Positions 26,142 to 35,905 are shown, counted from the stretch's first letter. The stretch: DNA of 64,000 nucleotides from Paracidovorax cattleyae (GCF_900104515.1 NZ_FNJL01000019.1:1-64000); one strand, 5' to 3'. A program made the numbers and translations. The notes: generated by a model not told the origin, from the sequence alone.

Positions 26142-28285
26142 TTCGAACGAAATGGTTTGGTTTTCGCTGCCGGGCGGCCTTGCTGGCTGCCGCAGCCACG
26201 TTCTGCAGCACCTGGGCCCATGCGCAGGCTGCAATCGAGTCGGTCAAGGGCGTGATGCAGAGTGGCACGGAAATGGTCCGCATCGAGCTGTCGCAGCCGC
26301 TCGGTGCCGTGCCTTCGGGCTTCGCGATACAGGCGCCGGCCCGTATCGCGCTGGACTTTCCCAACACCACCAACGGAACCGGCAAGTCGCTGGTCGAGGT
26401 GAACCAGGGCAACCTCAAGTCGGTGAACATCGTCCAGGCGGGTGACCGTTCGCGGGTGGTCCTCAACCTGAAGCAACCCACGTCGTACAAGGCGGAAGTG
26501 CAGGGCTCCGCGCTCATGGTGTCGCTGGAGCCCGTGTCCGGCGGGGCCGTGGCCAGTGCGGCCACCCCCGCGGTGTTCGCCGAAAACCGCAACACCGATG
26601 TGCTTGCGCTGCGCGACGTGGATTTCCGCCGCGGCACGGACGGGGCCGGCCGGGTCATCGTCGGCCTGGCCAACAACCAGGTGGGTGTGGACCTGCGAAA
26701 GCAGGGCAACAACCTCGTGGTGGAATTCCTCAAATCCTCGCTGCCCGAGGGCCTGCGCAGGCGCCTCGACGTCACGGACTTCGGCACGCCCGTGCGCACC
26801 GTGACCACCACCACCCAGGGCGAGCGCGTGCGCATGACGATCGAGCCCATCGGGGAATGGGAGCACAGTGCCTACCAGAGCGACAACCAGTTCGTGGTCG
26901 AGGTGCGGCAGAAGAAGGTCGATCTGAACAAGCTGAGCCAGGGGCCGGGCTTCAGCGGCGAGAAGCTGTCGCTCAACTTCCAGAACATCGAAGTGCGCTC
27001 GCTGCTGCAGGTGATCGCCGATTTCACCAACTTCAACATCGTCACTTCCGACACCGTGACCGGCGCCCTCACGCTCCGGCTCAAGGACGTCCCCTGGGAC
27101 CAGGCGCTGCAGATCATCATGGATGCCAAGGGCCTGGGCATGCGCAAGTCCGGCACCGTGCTCTGGATCGCCCCCAAGGACGAGATCGACGCCCGTACGA
27201 AGAAGGACTATGAAGCGGCGCTGGCCATCCAGAAGCTCGAACCGCTGCGCACGCAGGCCTTCCAGCTCAACTACGCCAAGGCGGCGGACATGCTGGCCCA
27301 GCTGGCCAACAACAGCACCGGCTCCACGGGCATGTCCACGCGCTTCCTGTCCGAGCGCGGCAGCGCGATCGCCGAGCCCCGCACCAACCAGCTCTTCGTC
27401 ACCGATACGGCTGCGAAGCTGGAGGAAGTGCGCCAGTTGCTGAGCACGCTGGACGTGGCCGTGCGCCAGGTGATGATCGAGGCGCGCATCGTCGAGGCGC
27501 GGGACACCTTCGGCCGCTCCCTGGGCGTGCGCCTGGGCGGCGCCGACCTGCGGGCCAACCGCGGGGGCGACGGCGGCTACAGCGTGGGCGGCAACAACCG
27601 CCTCGCGATCGGCACCAGCTACAACAACGCCGTCGCATCGAGCGGTGGAGGCGGAACGGTGGCGACGGGTTCGGATGCCGCCGGCTCCACCTTCGTGAAC
27701 CTGCCGGCCGCGCTCTCGTCGGGTGCCAGCTTCGGCAACTTCGCACTGACGCTCTTCAATTCCGCCGCGAACCGTTTCCTGACCCTGGAGCTGTCCGCCA
27801 TGGAGGCCGATGGCCAGGGCAAGGTGGTGTCGAGTCCCCGCCTCATCACGGCGGACCAGACCAAGGCCCTCATCGAGCAGGGTACCGAATACCCGTACTC
27901 GGTGACGGCCCCGAACGGCGCGACCACCATCGCCTTCAAGAAGGCGGTGCTGAAGCTGGAGGTCACACCCCAGATCACGCCCGAAGGCAACATCATCCTC
28001 GACCTGGATGTGAACAAGGACAGCAAGGGAGAGACGACCACGCAGGGTGTCGCCATCGACACGAACCACGTCAAGACGCAGGTTCTGGTGGAGAACGGCG
28101 GCACCGTGGTGATCGGCGGGATCTTCCGGTTGGAGGAAACCAACCAGGAGAACAAGATCCCCCTGCTGGGAGACGTGCCGGTCGTCGGCAACCTCTTCAA
28201 AAACAGGACCCGTGAGTCCACCAAGCGCGAGATGCTGGTGTTCATCACGCCGAAGGTGATTTCGGACAAAGGTCCGGTCCGTTAA
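26138..28285 (+). CDS. pilQ: type IV pilus secretin PilQ
   Basis: A 715-residue outer-membrane secretin through which the pilus leaves. It has a signal peptide (cut near residue 30, HAQA), two AMIN domains (about 35-130 and 150-250), an N0/STN domain (SLNFQNIEVRSLLQVIADF), an N1/NHN domain, and the secretin pore with VSSPRLITADQTKALIEQG and VENGGTVVIGGIFRLEE. A Gly/Ser-rich insertion lies near residues 470-510. Last of pilMNOPQ; an extra Ig-like lipoprotein gene follows after 20 bases. Confidence 0.96.
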   Translation: MIRTKWFGFRCRAALLAAAATFCSTWAHAQAAIESVKGVMQSGTEMVRIELSQPLGAVPSGFAIQAPARIALDFPNTTNGTGKSLVEVNQGNLKSVNIVQAGDRSRVVLNLKQPTSYKAEVQGSALMVSLEPVSGGAVASAATPAVFAENRNTDVLALRDVDFRRGTDGAGRVIVGLANNQVGVDLRKQGNNLVVEFLKSSLPEGLRRRLDVTDFGTPVRTVTTTTQGERVRMTIEPIGEWEHSAYQSDNQFVVEVRQKKVDLNKLSQGPGFSGEKLSLNFQNIEVRSLLQVIADFTNFNIVTSDTVTGALTLRLKDVPWDQALQIIMDAKGLGMRKSGTVLWIAPKDEIDARTKKDYEAALAIQKLEPLRTQAFQLNYAKAADMLAQLANNSTGSTGMSTRFLSERGSAIAEPRTNQLFVTDTAAKLEEVRQLLSTLDVAVRQVMIEARIVEARDTFGRSLGVRLGGADLRANRGGDGGYSVGGNNRLAIGTSYNNAVASSGGGGTVATGSDAAGSTFVNLPAALSSGASFGNFALTLFNSAANRFLTLELSAMEADGQGKVVSSPRLITADQTKALIEQGTEYPYSVTAPNGATTIAFKKAVLKLEVTPQITPEGNIILDLDVNKDSKGETTTQGVAIDTNHVKTQVLVENGGTVVIGGIFRLEETNQENKIPLLGDVPVVGNLFKNRTRESTKREMLVFITPKVISDKGPVR

Positions 28286-28305
28286 AAGCAAACGAAGGTG
28301 AACGA

Positions 28306-30150
28306 ATGAAAGCATTGATGAGAGCTATCGCGGTGACGCTGGCTGCCACGCTTGCAGCGTGTGGAGGAGGTGGTGGGAGCGGTGGCAGCAGCGGCGGCGG
28401 AAGCGGCGGCGGCACCACGACGCCGAACGTCGCGTCCATCGAGGTCCTGACCTCCGCGACGACGCTCGCATCTGCCGACACCACGGGCGTCACGGTGACG
28501 GCCGTGCTGAAGGATGCTTCCAACAACGCCATTGCGTCCAAGCCGGTGACCTTCAGCGCGAGCAGCGGCACGCTGGCCAGCGTCGCGGCCACCACCGGTA
28601 CGGACGGGCGCGCCACGGCCATCCTCACCGCCGGCACGGACCGTTCCAACCGCGACATCGTGGTGACGGTAGCGTCGGGCTCCATCACGCAGAAGGCCAC
28701 CATCCCGGTCTCGGGCACCACGCTGACGGCTTCGGGTGCCACGTCCATGCTGACGGGTGCCTCCGCCAACTTCGCCGTGTCGCTGCGCGACAGCGGCGGG
28801 GCCGCCATTGCCGGCACTGCGGTGACCGCGTCTTCGTCTCTGGGCAATGCCGTCACCGCCAGCAGCGCCGCCACGGATGCGAATGGCTCGGTGACGCTGA
28901 CCTATGCGGCGACCCGCAGCGGCACGGACACGCTGACCATCCAGGGCGCAGGCGCGTCGCAGGCGCTCACCATCAATGTCAGCAGCGTGAATTTCGCCTT
29001 CACGGCCCCCGCCGCCAACACGGAGGTGGAGATCAACAGCACGAGCACGGTCACGGTGCGCTACCTGTCGGGCAATGCCGGCGTGGCGGGCAAGACCGTT
29101 TCGTTCGGCACGACGCGCGGCACCGTGACGCCCACCCAGGTGGTCACCGATGCGACGGGCTCGGCCACGGTGCAGGTGACGTCTCCGTCGGTGGGCGTTG
29201 CCACGGTGAGCGCCCGCGTGGACGACAACGCCATCACGACCCTGCCGCTGAACTTCGTGGCTTCCACGCCGGCGACGCTGGTGCTGCAGACCTCTTCGGC
29301 GGCCCTGGCACCCAACCCGGCCGGCAGCAGCGCCAGCCAGGTGCAGCTGCGCGCCACCGTGCGCGACGCCGCCGGCAATGCCGTGAAGGGCAAGACCGTG
29401 TTCTTCACCGTGGTGCAGGACCTGAGCGGCGGTGCCATCAAGACGGGCACGGCAGTGACCGATGCCAACGGGCTGGCGACCGACGTGTTCGTGGCCGGCG
29501 CCACCTCGACCGCGGCCAATGGCGTGCAGATCCGCGCCAACGTGGCCAACACCAGCATCAGTGCCGTGTCGTCACTGACGGTGAGCAGCCAGGCGCTCTT
29601 CATTTCCATCGCGGCCAACAATCAAATTGAAAAGCTGACGACCACGTACCGCAATACGTTCTCCGTGCAGGTCACGGATGCCACCGGCGCGCCGGTGGCC
29701 AACCAGAATGTGGCGCTGTCGTACTGGGCGCCGCTGTACGGCAAGGGGATCCTGCTCTTCGACAAGACCAACAGCGTCTGGGCCTACAGGGATAATCCCC
29801 CGGCCTTCTGCCTCAATGAAGACACCAACCGCAACGGCATCCTGGATCCAGGCGAGGACCGTGACGGCAACGGCCGCCTGAGCCCGGGGTTGCCGGCCGC
29901 CATCGCACCGGCTTCCGTGACCACGGATGCCACCGGCAGCGCCACCTTCACGCTGACCTTTGGCCAGCAATATGCCAACTGGCTCCAGATCGAGCTGGCT
30001 GCCAGGGCCATCGTTGCGGGCACGGAATCCAGCACGTTCTTCAGCTTCTTCACGGGGGCACCGTCTTCGGACATGACGAACGCGCAGGTGCCTCCTGCCT
30101 CCCAGGTCAGTCCTTTCGGCTCCATCAACAATTGCACGGACCCCAACTGA
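28306..30150 (+). CDS. Ig-like (bacterial Big_1-type) repeat lipoprotein with EF-hand-like loops
   Basis: A 614-residue surface-type lipoprotein: signal peptide with lipobox LAAC (Cys19), then a Gly/Ser linker to about residue 38, then about five Ig-like beta domains. Each domain ends in the recurring TDA-x-G-x-A block (TGTDGRATAIL, TDANGSVTLTY, TDATGSATVQV, TDANGLATDVF, TDATGSATFTL). Near residues 505-530 are two acidic loops, DTNRNGILDPGED and DGNGRL, like EF-hand or dockerin calcium sites. It starts 20 bases after pilQ with GAAGG before the ATG, and its end overlaps aroK. Probably an envelope or adhesion protein; no ligand is evident. Confidence 0.85.
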   Translation: MKALMRAIAVTLAATLAACGGGGGSGGSSGGGSGGGTTTPNVASIEVLTSATTLASADTTGVTVTAVLKDASNNAIASKPVTFSASSGTLASVAATTGTDGRATAILTAGTDRSNRDIVVTVASGSITQKATIPVSGTTLTASGATSMLTGASANFAVSLRDSGGAAIAGTAVTASSSLGNAVTASSAATDANGSVTLTYAATRSGTDTLTIQGAGASQALTINVSSVNFAFTAPAANTEVEINSTSTVTVRYLSGNAGVAGKTVSFGTTRGTVTPTQVVTDATGSATVQVTSPSVGVATVSARVDDNAITTLPLNFVASTPATLVLQTSSAALAPNPAGSSASQVQLRATVRDAAGNAVKGKTVFFTVVQDLSGGAIKTGTAVTDANGLATDVFVAGATSTAANGVQIRANVANTSISAVSSLTVSSQALFISIAANNQIEKLTTTYRNTFSVQVTDATGAPVANQNVALSYWAPLYGKGILLFDKTNSVWAYRDNPPAFCLNEDTNRNGILDPGEDRDGNGRLSPGLPAAIAPASVTTDATGSATFTLTFGQQYANWLQIELAARAIVAGTESSTFFSFFTGAPSSDMTNAQVPPASQVSPFGSINNCTDPN

Positions 30151-30683
30151 GCATCCACCTCATCGGGCTTCCAGGCTCGGGGAAATCCACCGTCGGGCGG
30201 CATCTCGCCCGGCGGCTGGGTCTGCCCTTCATCGATTCGGACCACGTGATCGAGCAGCGCATCGGCGGCTCGATCCGTGGTTTTTTCGATAGGGAGGGCG
30301 AGACCGCCTTCCGCGACCTGGAGGAGGAGGTCATCCACGACCTGACCCGCCCGGAGGTCCGGCCCCGGGTGCTGGCCACGGGCGGCGGGGTCGTGATGCG
30401 GGCCGGGAACCGCGCGCGCCTGCGCGATCGGGGCACCGTCGTCTACCTGAACGCTTCGCCGGAAGAAATCTTCCGGCACATCCGACACGACCAGACCCGG
30501 CCCCTGCTGCAGGTGGATTCGCCGCTGGACCGGCTCCGCGAACTGCAGCGCGAGCGGGATCCGCTCTACCGGGACGCGGCCCACTTCGTCATTGCGCCGG
30601 AGCGTGGCAAGAACGTGGCGGCCCTGGTCCAGAGCATCGCCATGCAGCTGGAACTGGCAGGCATCCACCTGCCAACCCCGTGA
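30132..30683 (+). CDS. aroK: shikimate kinase
   Basis: A 183-residue kinase phosphorylating shikimate in aromatic amino-acid synthesis. It has a P-loop GLPGSGKST at 12-20, the shikimate-binding DSDHVIEQR, and the ATP-lid segment RHDQTRPLLQ. No ATG is available. A TTG at 30132, overlapping the preceding gene by 19 bases, is the best start; a CTG at 30147 is the only closer choice. It lies in the ancient pilQ-aroK-aroB arrangement, now separated from pilQ by the Ig-like gene. Confidence 0.93.
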   Translation: MHGPQLSIHLIGLPGSGKSTVGRHLARRLGLPFIDSDHVIEQRIGGSIRGFFDREGETAFRDLEEEVIHDLTRPEVRPRVLATGGGVVMRAGNRARLRDRGTVVYLNASPEEIFRHIRHDQTRPLLQVDSPLDRLRELQRERDPLYRDAAHFVIAPERGKNVAALVQSIAMQLELAGIHLPTP

Positions 30684-30910
30684 GGGCCTGAAGCCAGCCG
30701 CCAAAGCGGGCAGGCGCATTCCAGCAGGGACCGGCGACGCCGCCGGGATCGTCCGCATGGCAGCGAGACCTGCGGCACGCCATCTCCCCGCTCCTTTCCC
30801 CGTGGACGGAAGCCGATAGACTCCACGGCATGACAGCCGATGCATTTCCCGTTCGAGATACCGACCGGCCCCTCCCGTCCTCCCATGCCGGCGTCGCCGC
30901 GCTGGACCGC

Positions 30911-32041
30911 ATGGACCCGTCCTCGGTATCGCCTGCGCCGCAGGGGCATGCCCACCGCGTGGAGATCGCGCTGGGCGACCGGAGCTACGGCATCGAGATC
31001 GGTGCGGGCCTGCTGGGCGATGCCCGGACCTATGGTGCGCTGCCCAGGGCCGCCTGCGCGCTGGTCGTGACGAACGAGACCGTGGCGCCGCTCTACGCGG
31101 AGCCGTTGCGCGCGGCCCTGTCCGCGCACTATGCCGAGGTCGTCCTGGCCGTGCTGCCCGACGGCGAGGAGCACAAGGACTGGCCGACGCTGAACCGCAT
31201 TTTCGACACGCTGCTGTCGCACGGCTGCGACCGCAAGACGGTGCTTTTCGCCCTGGGCGGCGGCGTGGTCGGCGACATGACCGGCTTCGCGGCCGCGAGC
31301 TACATGCGTGGCGTGCCCTTCGTGCAGGTGCCCACGACCCTGCTCGCGCAGGTGGATTCTTCGGTGGGTGGCAAGACGGCCATCAACCACCCCCTGGGCA
31401 AGAACATGATCGGAGCGTTCTACCAGCCGCAGCTGGTGGTGTGCGATCTGGCCACCCTGGCGACGCTGCCTGCGCGGGAGCTGAGCGCGGGGCTGGCCGA
31501 GGTCATCAAGTACGGCCCGATCGCGGACATGGAATTCCTGGCCTGGCTCGAAGACCACATCGATGCCCTGCGCGCAGGCGACCACGCAGCCCTGGCCCAC
31601 GCCGTGCGGCGCAGCTGCGAAATCAAGGCCTGGGTGGTGGGGCAGGACGAGCGCGAGGCCGGCCTGCGCGCCATCCTGAATTTCGGCCATACCTTCGGGC
31701 ACGCGATCGAGGCGGGCATGGGCTATGGCGTGTGGCTGCACGGCGAAGGCGTGGGTGCGGGCATGGTGATGGCTGCCGAACTGTCGCGCCGGCTGGGCCT
31801 GGTGGACGAAGCGTTCATCGCACGGCTGCGCCGCCTCGTCGAGCGTGCCGGCCTGCCCGTGCGGGGCGCCGTGCTCGATCCCGCCGACAACGCCGGCCGC
31901 TACCTGGAACTCATGCGGCTGGACAAGAAGTCGGAAGGGGGCGAGATCCGTTTCGTCGTCATCGACGGGCCGGGCCGGGCCGCCGTGCGTGCTGCACCGG
32001 ACGCGCTGGTGCGCGAGGTCATCGACGCCTGCTGCGCGTGA
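30911..32041 (+). CDS. aroB: 3-dehydroquinate synthase
   Basis: A 376-residue NAD- and metal-dependent enzyme making 3-dehydroquinate from DAHP. Diagnostic segments are [50 protein letters not shown] and [11 protein letters not shown], the last with metal-binding His. The ATG at 30911 is preferred: an in-frame ATG at 30830 is possible, but the extra 27 codons have poor third-position G+C and exceed the family length. The 227 bases after aroK hold no gene. Confidence 0.94.
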   Translation: MDPSSVSPAPQGHAHRVEIALGDRSYGIEIGAGLLGDARTYGALPRAACALVVTNETVAPLYAEPLRAALSAHYAEVVLAVLPDGEEHKDWPTLNRIFDTLLSHGCDRKTVLFALGGGVVGDMTGFAAASYMRGVPFVQVPTTLLAQVDSSVGGKTAINHPLGKNMIGAFYQPQLVVCDLATLATLPARELSAGLAEVIKYGPIADMEFLAWLEDHIDALRAGDHAALAHAVRRSCEIKAWVVGQDEREAGLRAILNFGHTFGHAIEAGMGYGVWLHGEGVGAGMVMAAELSRRLGLVDEAFIARLRRLVERAGLPVRGAVLDPADNAGRYLELMRLDKKSEGGEIRFVVIDGPGRAAVRAAPDALVREVIDACCA

Positions 32042-32063
32042 GCTGAACATGCGGGAGCGCCCG

Positions 32064-33323
32064 ATGGCGGACATGCATTCCCCTGGCGCAGTCGGGCAGT
32101 CCGGGTTCGGCGCGGAGGAGGGCGCCGCGGATCAGATCGCCGGCCCGCTCGCGCCCTATGCCAGCGACCCCGCCCGGACGCGGGGCCGCCGCCATCCGCA
32201 GGTGCCCGCGCCCACGCGCACCGAGTACCAGCGCGACCGCGACCGCATCGTGCATTCGACCGCGTTCCGCCGGCTGGTGTACAAGACCCAGGTGTTCCTC
32301 AATCACGAGGGCGACCTGTTCCGCACCCGGCTCACGCATTCGCTCGAAGTCGCGCAGCTCGGGCGCTCCATCGCGCGCTCGCTGCGCATCAGCGAGGACC
32401 TGGTCGAGGCGATTTCGCTGGCGCACGACCTGGGGCATACGCCCTTCGGGCACGCAGGCCAGGATGCGCTGAATGCGTGCATGGCCCCGTACGGCGGCTT
32501 CGAGCACAACCTGCAGAGCCTGCGCGTGGTGGATGCGCTGGAGGAGCGCTACCCGGACTACGACGGCCTGAACCTGACGTTCGAAACGCGAGAGGGCATC
32601 CTCAAGCACTGCTCGCGCGCCAACGCCGAGCGGCTGGAAGCCTCGGAGCCCGGGGGCGTGGGCGCGCGGTTCCTGCACCGCGAGCAGCCCGGCCTGGAGG
32701 CGCAGTTGTGCAACCTGGCCGACGAGATCGCCTACAACGCCCACGACATCGACGATGGCGTCCGTTCCGGCCTGATCACGCTGGCGCAGTTGCGCGACGT
32801 GCCGCTGTTCGACCGGTTCCGGGCCGATGCCGAGCGGGAGCATTCGCACCTGGCCGCGCCGCAGGCGCAGCGGCGGCTGTTGCACGAGGCCATCCGCCGC
32901 ATGCTGAGCGCCCAGGTGTATGACGTGATCGGTGCCACCGAAGCCGCGCTGGCGCAGTCGGCACCGCGCACGGCGGACGATGTGCGCCGCATGCCCCCGA
33001 TGGTGGCTTTCAGTGCGGCCATGCGCGCGCAGTCCCTCGAGCTCAAGCGCTTCCTGTTCCAGAACCTCTACCGGCATCCGCAGGTGATGGAAACCACCGG
33101 CCACGCCCAGCAGGTGGTGCGCGACCTGTTCGGCATCTACGCGGAGCGGCCTTCGGAAATGAAGCACCGGTTCGCCGAACGTGCGGTGGCGGCGCAGGAG
33201 GCGGCTTCCGATAATGGCGGCATGCCCCATGCCCGCACCGTCGCCGACTTCATCGCCGGCATGACGGACCGCTTCGCGGTGCGCGAGCACGAGCGGCTCA
33301 CGGGCCAGCGCCTGCTGTCCTGA
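32064..33323 (+). CDS. deoxyguanosinetriphosphate triphosphohydrolase-like protein
   Basis: A 419-residue HD-domain nucleotide phosphohydrolase. Metal ligands are in RTRLTHSLEVAQ and HDLGHTPFGH, with a later Asp in the AYNAHDIDD segment. Members cleave dNTPs to nucleoside and triphosphate, adjusting nucleotide pools. It starts just after aroB. The ATG at 32064 follows a GGGAG site; an ATG at 32049 is also possible. Dgt-type 1 and type 2 enzymes cannot be separated with certainty here. Confidence 0.92.
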   Translation: MADMHSPGAVGQSGFGAEEGAADQIAGPLAPYASDPARTRGRRHPQVPAPTRTEYQRDRDRIVHSTAFRRLVYKTQVFLNHEGDLFRTRLTHSLEVAQLGRSIARSLRISEDLVEAISLAHDLGHTPFGHAGQDALNACMAPYGGFEHNLQSLRVVDALEERYPDYDGLNLTFETREGILKHCSRANAERLEASEPGGVGARFLHREQPGLEAQLCNLADEIAYNAHDIDDGVRSGLITLAQLRDVPLFDRFRADAEREHSHLAAPQAQRRLLHEAIRRMLSAQVYDVIGATEAALAQSAPRTADDVRRMPPMVAFSAAMRAQSLELKRFLFQNLYRHPQVMETTGHAQQVVRDLFGIYAERPSEMKHRFAERAVAAQEAASDNGGMPHARTVADFIAGMTDRFAVREHERLTGQRLLS

Positions 33324-33417
33324 GCCCCGGCGGCGACGGCGCAGGGAACCCGGCCGGAAGGTGGCCGATAAAATCGGCCTGCTTCCCGACCCCATGCCTG
33401 CCTTGCCGAAAGACCCC

Positions 33418-34053
33418 ATGACCGAATCCCCCGCCGACGCGGTGCCGCCTTCCGCCACCGCGAGCGCATCCACCATGCACCAGACCGTGACCGACGACAT
33501 GGTCCGCTGGCTGGAGCGCGCGGTGATCGGGCTGAATCTCTGCCCCTTCGCCAAGGCCGTGCACGTCAAGGGCCAGATCCACTACGTGGTGAGCGAGGCC
33601 GAGGACGCCCGCGCCCTCATCGAAGACCTGCAGCGCGAACTGGAGGCCCTGGCCGAGGCCTCCCCCGAGCAGCGGGACACCACCCTGCTGATCGCCCCCC
33701 GCTGCATGGAGGATTTTCTCGATTTCAATGACTTCCTCGGCCTGGCCGACGATCTCGTCGAAGCCATGGACCTGGGCGGCATCCTGCAGGTGGCTTCGTT
33801 CCATCCGCGCTTCCAGTTCGCGGACACGGAAGGGGATGACGTGGGCAATGCCACGAACCGGGCGCCGTATCCCACGCTGCACCTGCTGCGCGAGGAAAGC
33901 ATCGACCGGGCCGTGGAGGCCTTCCCCGAGGCGGAGGCGATCTTCGAGCGCAATATCGAGGTGCTGGAGGAACTGGGCGCCGACGGATGGGCGGCGCTCG
34001 ACGTGGGGCCGCGCTGCCCTGTGGCGCACGGCGGCGCGCGGAGCGGGTCGTGA
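33418..34053 (+). CDS. DUF1415 family protein
   Basis: A 211-residue cytosolic protein of a family without known function. The signature MVRWLERAVIGLNLCPFAK near residues 25-45 and the later LLIAPRCMEDFLDFNDFL and GILQVASFHPRFQFA are characteristic. The conserved CPF and His/Cys residues suggest metal or nucleotide binding, but this is inference. Its stop overlaps the start of the next gene (GTGA), so the two are coupled. Upstream in-frame starts at 33361 and 33394 are less likely. Confidence 0.85.
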   Translation: MTESPADAVPPSATASASTMHQTVTDDMVRWLERAVIGLNLCPFAKAVHVKGQIHYVVSEAEDARALIEDLQRELEALAEASPEQRDTTLLIAPRCMEDFLDFNDFLGLADDLVEAMDLGGILQVASFHPRFQFADTEGDDVGNATNRAPYPTLHLLREESIDRAVEAFPEAEAIFERNIEVLEELGADGWAALDVGPRCPVAHGGARSGS

Positions 34054-35006
34054 AGGCCGGCCGCACGGCGGCGAAATCCCCGCAGGCCGGCGGGCAGCAA
34101 GGGCCGGGGCCGGCCGCCGCGGATGCCCAGGTGCTGCAGGAACTGCGGCCCGGACAGTCCGTGGAGCTGCTCAAGGAACTGCACATCCTCACGCGCGAAG
34201 GCCGGCTCAACCAGGATTCGCGCCGCAAGCTCAAGCAGGTGTACCACCTGTTCCAGTTCATCGACCCCCTGCTGCGCGAGCTCGCGCAGGACGGGCAGGC
34301 CCCCACGCTGGCGGACCACGGCGCCGGCAAGTCGTACCTGGGCTTCATCCTCCACGACCTGTTTTTCCGGGAGCTCGGGCGCGGCCACATCTACGGCATC
34401 GAGACCCGTGCCGAACTGGTGGAGCGTTCGCAGGCGCTGTCCCGGCGCCTGGGCTTCGAACGCATGTCGTTCCTGGCCCTGAGCGTGGCGGAGTCCATGC
34501 AGGCCGATGCGCTGCCCCCGCGCATCGACGTGGTGACGGCGCTGCATGCCTGCGATACCGCGACGGATGACGCGATCGCCTTCGGACTCGCCAAACAGGC
34601 GCGCGCCATGGTGCTGGTGCCGTGCTGCCAGGCCGAGGTCGCGGCCTGCCTGCGCCAGAACAAGGCCCTGGCCCTGGCGCGCACGCCCCTGGCCGAACTG
34701 TGGCGCCACCCGCTGCACACGCGCGAGCTGGGCAGCCAGCTGACCAACGTGCTGCGTTGCCTGTACCTGGAAGCCAGTGGCTACCAGGTCACGGTGACGG
34801 AGCTGGTGGGTTGGGAGCACAGCATGAAGAACGAGTTGATCGTGGCGCGGCATATCGGCCAGCGCAAGCGCAGTGCGGCCGAGCGGCTGCGTGCGATCCT
34901 CGCCGAGTTCGGGCTGGAGCGGGACCTCGGGCCGCGCTTCGGCCTCGAAGCCGGTGCGTGCCAGGCCGAGGCACCGGTGCAGGGCATGCCGGACGTGCCG
35001 GCCTGA
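34050..35006 (+). CDS. class I SAM-dependent methyltransferase (Methyltransf_32 type)
   Basis: A 318-residue protein. The SAM-binding motif I variant is LADHGAGKSYLGFILHDLFF, followed by IYGIETRAELVERS (acidic loop) and VVTALHACDTATDDAI, then VLVPCCQAEV. This series is typical of the Methyltransf_32 (GSTCD-like) family, whose substrate is unknown; RNA modification is often guessed. The start is GTG at 34050, coupled to the DUF1415 gene, suggesting a joint function. Confidence 0.85.
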   Translation: MKAGRTAAKSPQAGGQQGPGPAAADAQVLQELRPGQSVELLKELHILTREGRLNQDSRRKLKQVYHLFQFIDPLLRELAQDGQAPTLADHGAGKSYLGFILHDLFFRELGRGHIYGIETRAELVERSQALSRRLGFERMSFLALSVAESMQADALPPRIDVVTALHACDTATDDAIAFGLAKQARAMVLVPCCQAEVAACLRQNKALALARTPLAELWRHPLHTRELGSQLTNVLRCLYLEASGYQVTVTELVGWEHSMKNELIVARHIGQRKRSAAERLRAILAEFGLERDLGPRFGLEAGACQAEAPVQGMPDVPA

Positions 35007-35043
35007 TGGCGGCCGAAAGCCCCATTCCGCTGCCGAGCCCGCC

Positions 35044-35739
35044 ATGGCCCGCCTTCCCCGCCTGACCCTTCCCGGCTACCCCCACCATGTGATCCACCGG
35101 GGGAACAACCGGCAGGCGGTGTTCGTGGACCGGCAGGACCGGGAGTTCCTGCTCGAGATGCTCGCGGAGCAGGCGCGTGCCTGCGAGGTGGCCGTGCATG
35201 CCTATGTGCTGATGGACAACCATTTCCACCTGCTGGCCACGCCGGGCACCGCAGAGGGCATTCCGCTGCTGATGCAGGCCGTGGGCCGCCGCTATGTGCG
35301 CGTGTTCAACCAGCGCCACGGACGCACCGGCACGCTGTGGGAGGGGCGCTACCGGTCCACGGTGGTCGAGCCCGGCCGGTACCTGCTGCCGTGCATGGCC
35401 TATATCGACCTCAATCCGGTCCGGTCGGGGCTGGTGGCCGATCCGGCGGACTATCCGTGGTCCAGCCATGCGCATGCGCGCGGCCTGCGCTCCGACCGCC
35501 TGGTGACGCCACATGCGCTCTACTGGGCGCTGGGCAACACGCCGTTCGCGCGCGAGGCCGCCTATGCCGCGCTGGTGCAGGCCGGCCTGCCCGCTGCCGA
35601 GCAGGCGGCGATCGCGGCCTCCGCCCTGTCGGGGTGGGCGCTGGGCGGCCCGGATTTCCTGGACGAACTCCGGCGGCAGACCGATCGCCGCGTCACCAAG
35701 GCCCGCCCGGGGCGGCCGCGCAAGCCGGCTGCCGGCTGA
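35044..35739 (+). mobile_element. REP-associated tyrosine transposase (RAYT, Y1/HUH family)
   Basis: A 231-residue intact gene for a single-strand DNA transposase. It has the HUH-type motif at 60-62 (MDNHFHLLATP), GTLWEGRYRST, and a candidate catalytic Tyr at 84 (GRRYVRVFN). The C-terminal tail is basic (RPGRPRKPAAG), typical of RAYT proteins. Such genes are usually single-copy and domesticated, acting on REP palindromes elsewhere in the genome rather than moving themselves. No clear REP hairpin flanks it, but the sequence after it is unusually AT-rich with a palindrome. Confidence 0.88.
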
Positions 35740-35820
35740 CGGCGTTCACCGCGTGCTGTCCAGCGCTCGCCCGCAGGAGGCGGCTCTGGAAGCGGCTGCC
35801 ATCGGATGTTGTGGCCCGGG

Positions 35821-35905
35821 CCTGCTCTTTTTTGATATGTCCCCAATTAATTCGGCTGTGATTTATTGTTTGGTCATATTGGTATCTGACCCTTATTAAA
35901 TAACT
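35821..35905. repeat. AT-rich palindromic segment between the RAYT gene and gltB
   Basis: From about 35828 to 35905 the sequence turns abruptly AT-rich (by eye about one third G+C). At 35872-35891 lies a 20-base imperfect palindrome, GGTCATATTGGTATCTGACC (7 of 8 arm bases match). Upstream is the block GATATGTCCCCAATTAATT. It probably belongs to the transposase neighbourhood and may contain the gltB promoter. No coding frame is evident in the 231 bases between the genes. Confidence 0.6.

Noticed and set aside
28359-29630. A 423-codon frame inside the Ig-like lipoprotein gene
   Set aside because: It gives a His/Arg/Gly-rich product typical of a shifted frame; the main frame has a lipobox and Ig repeats.
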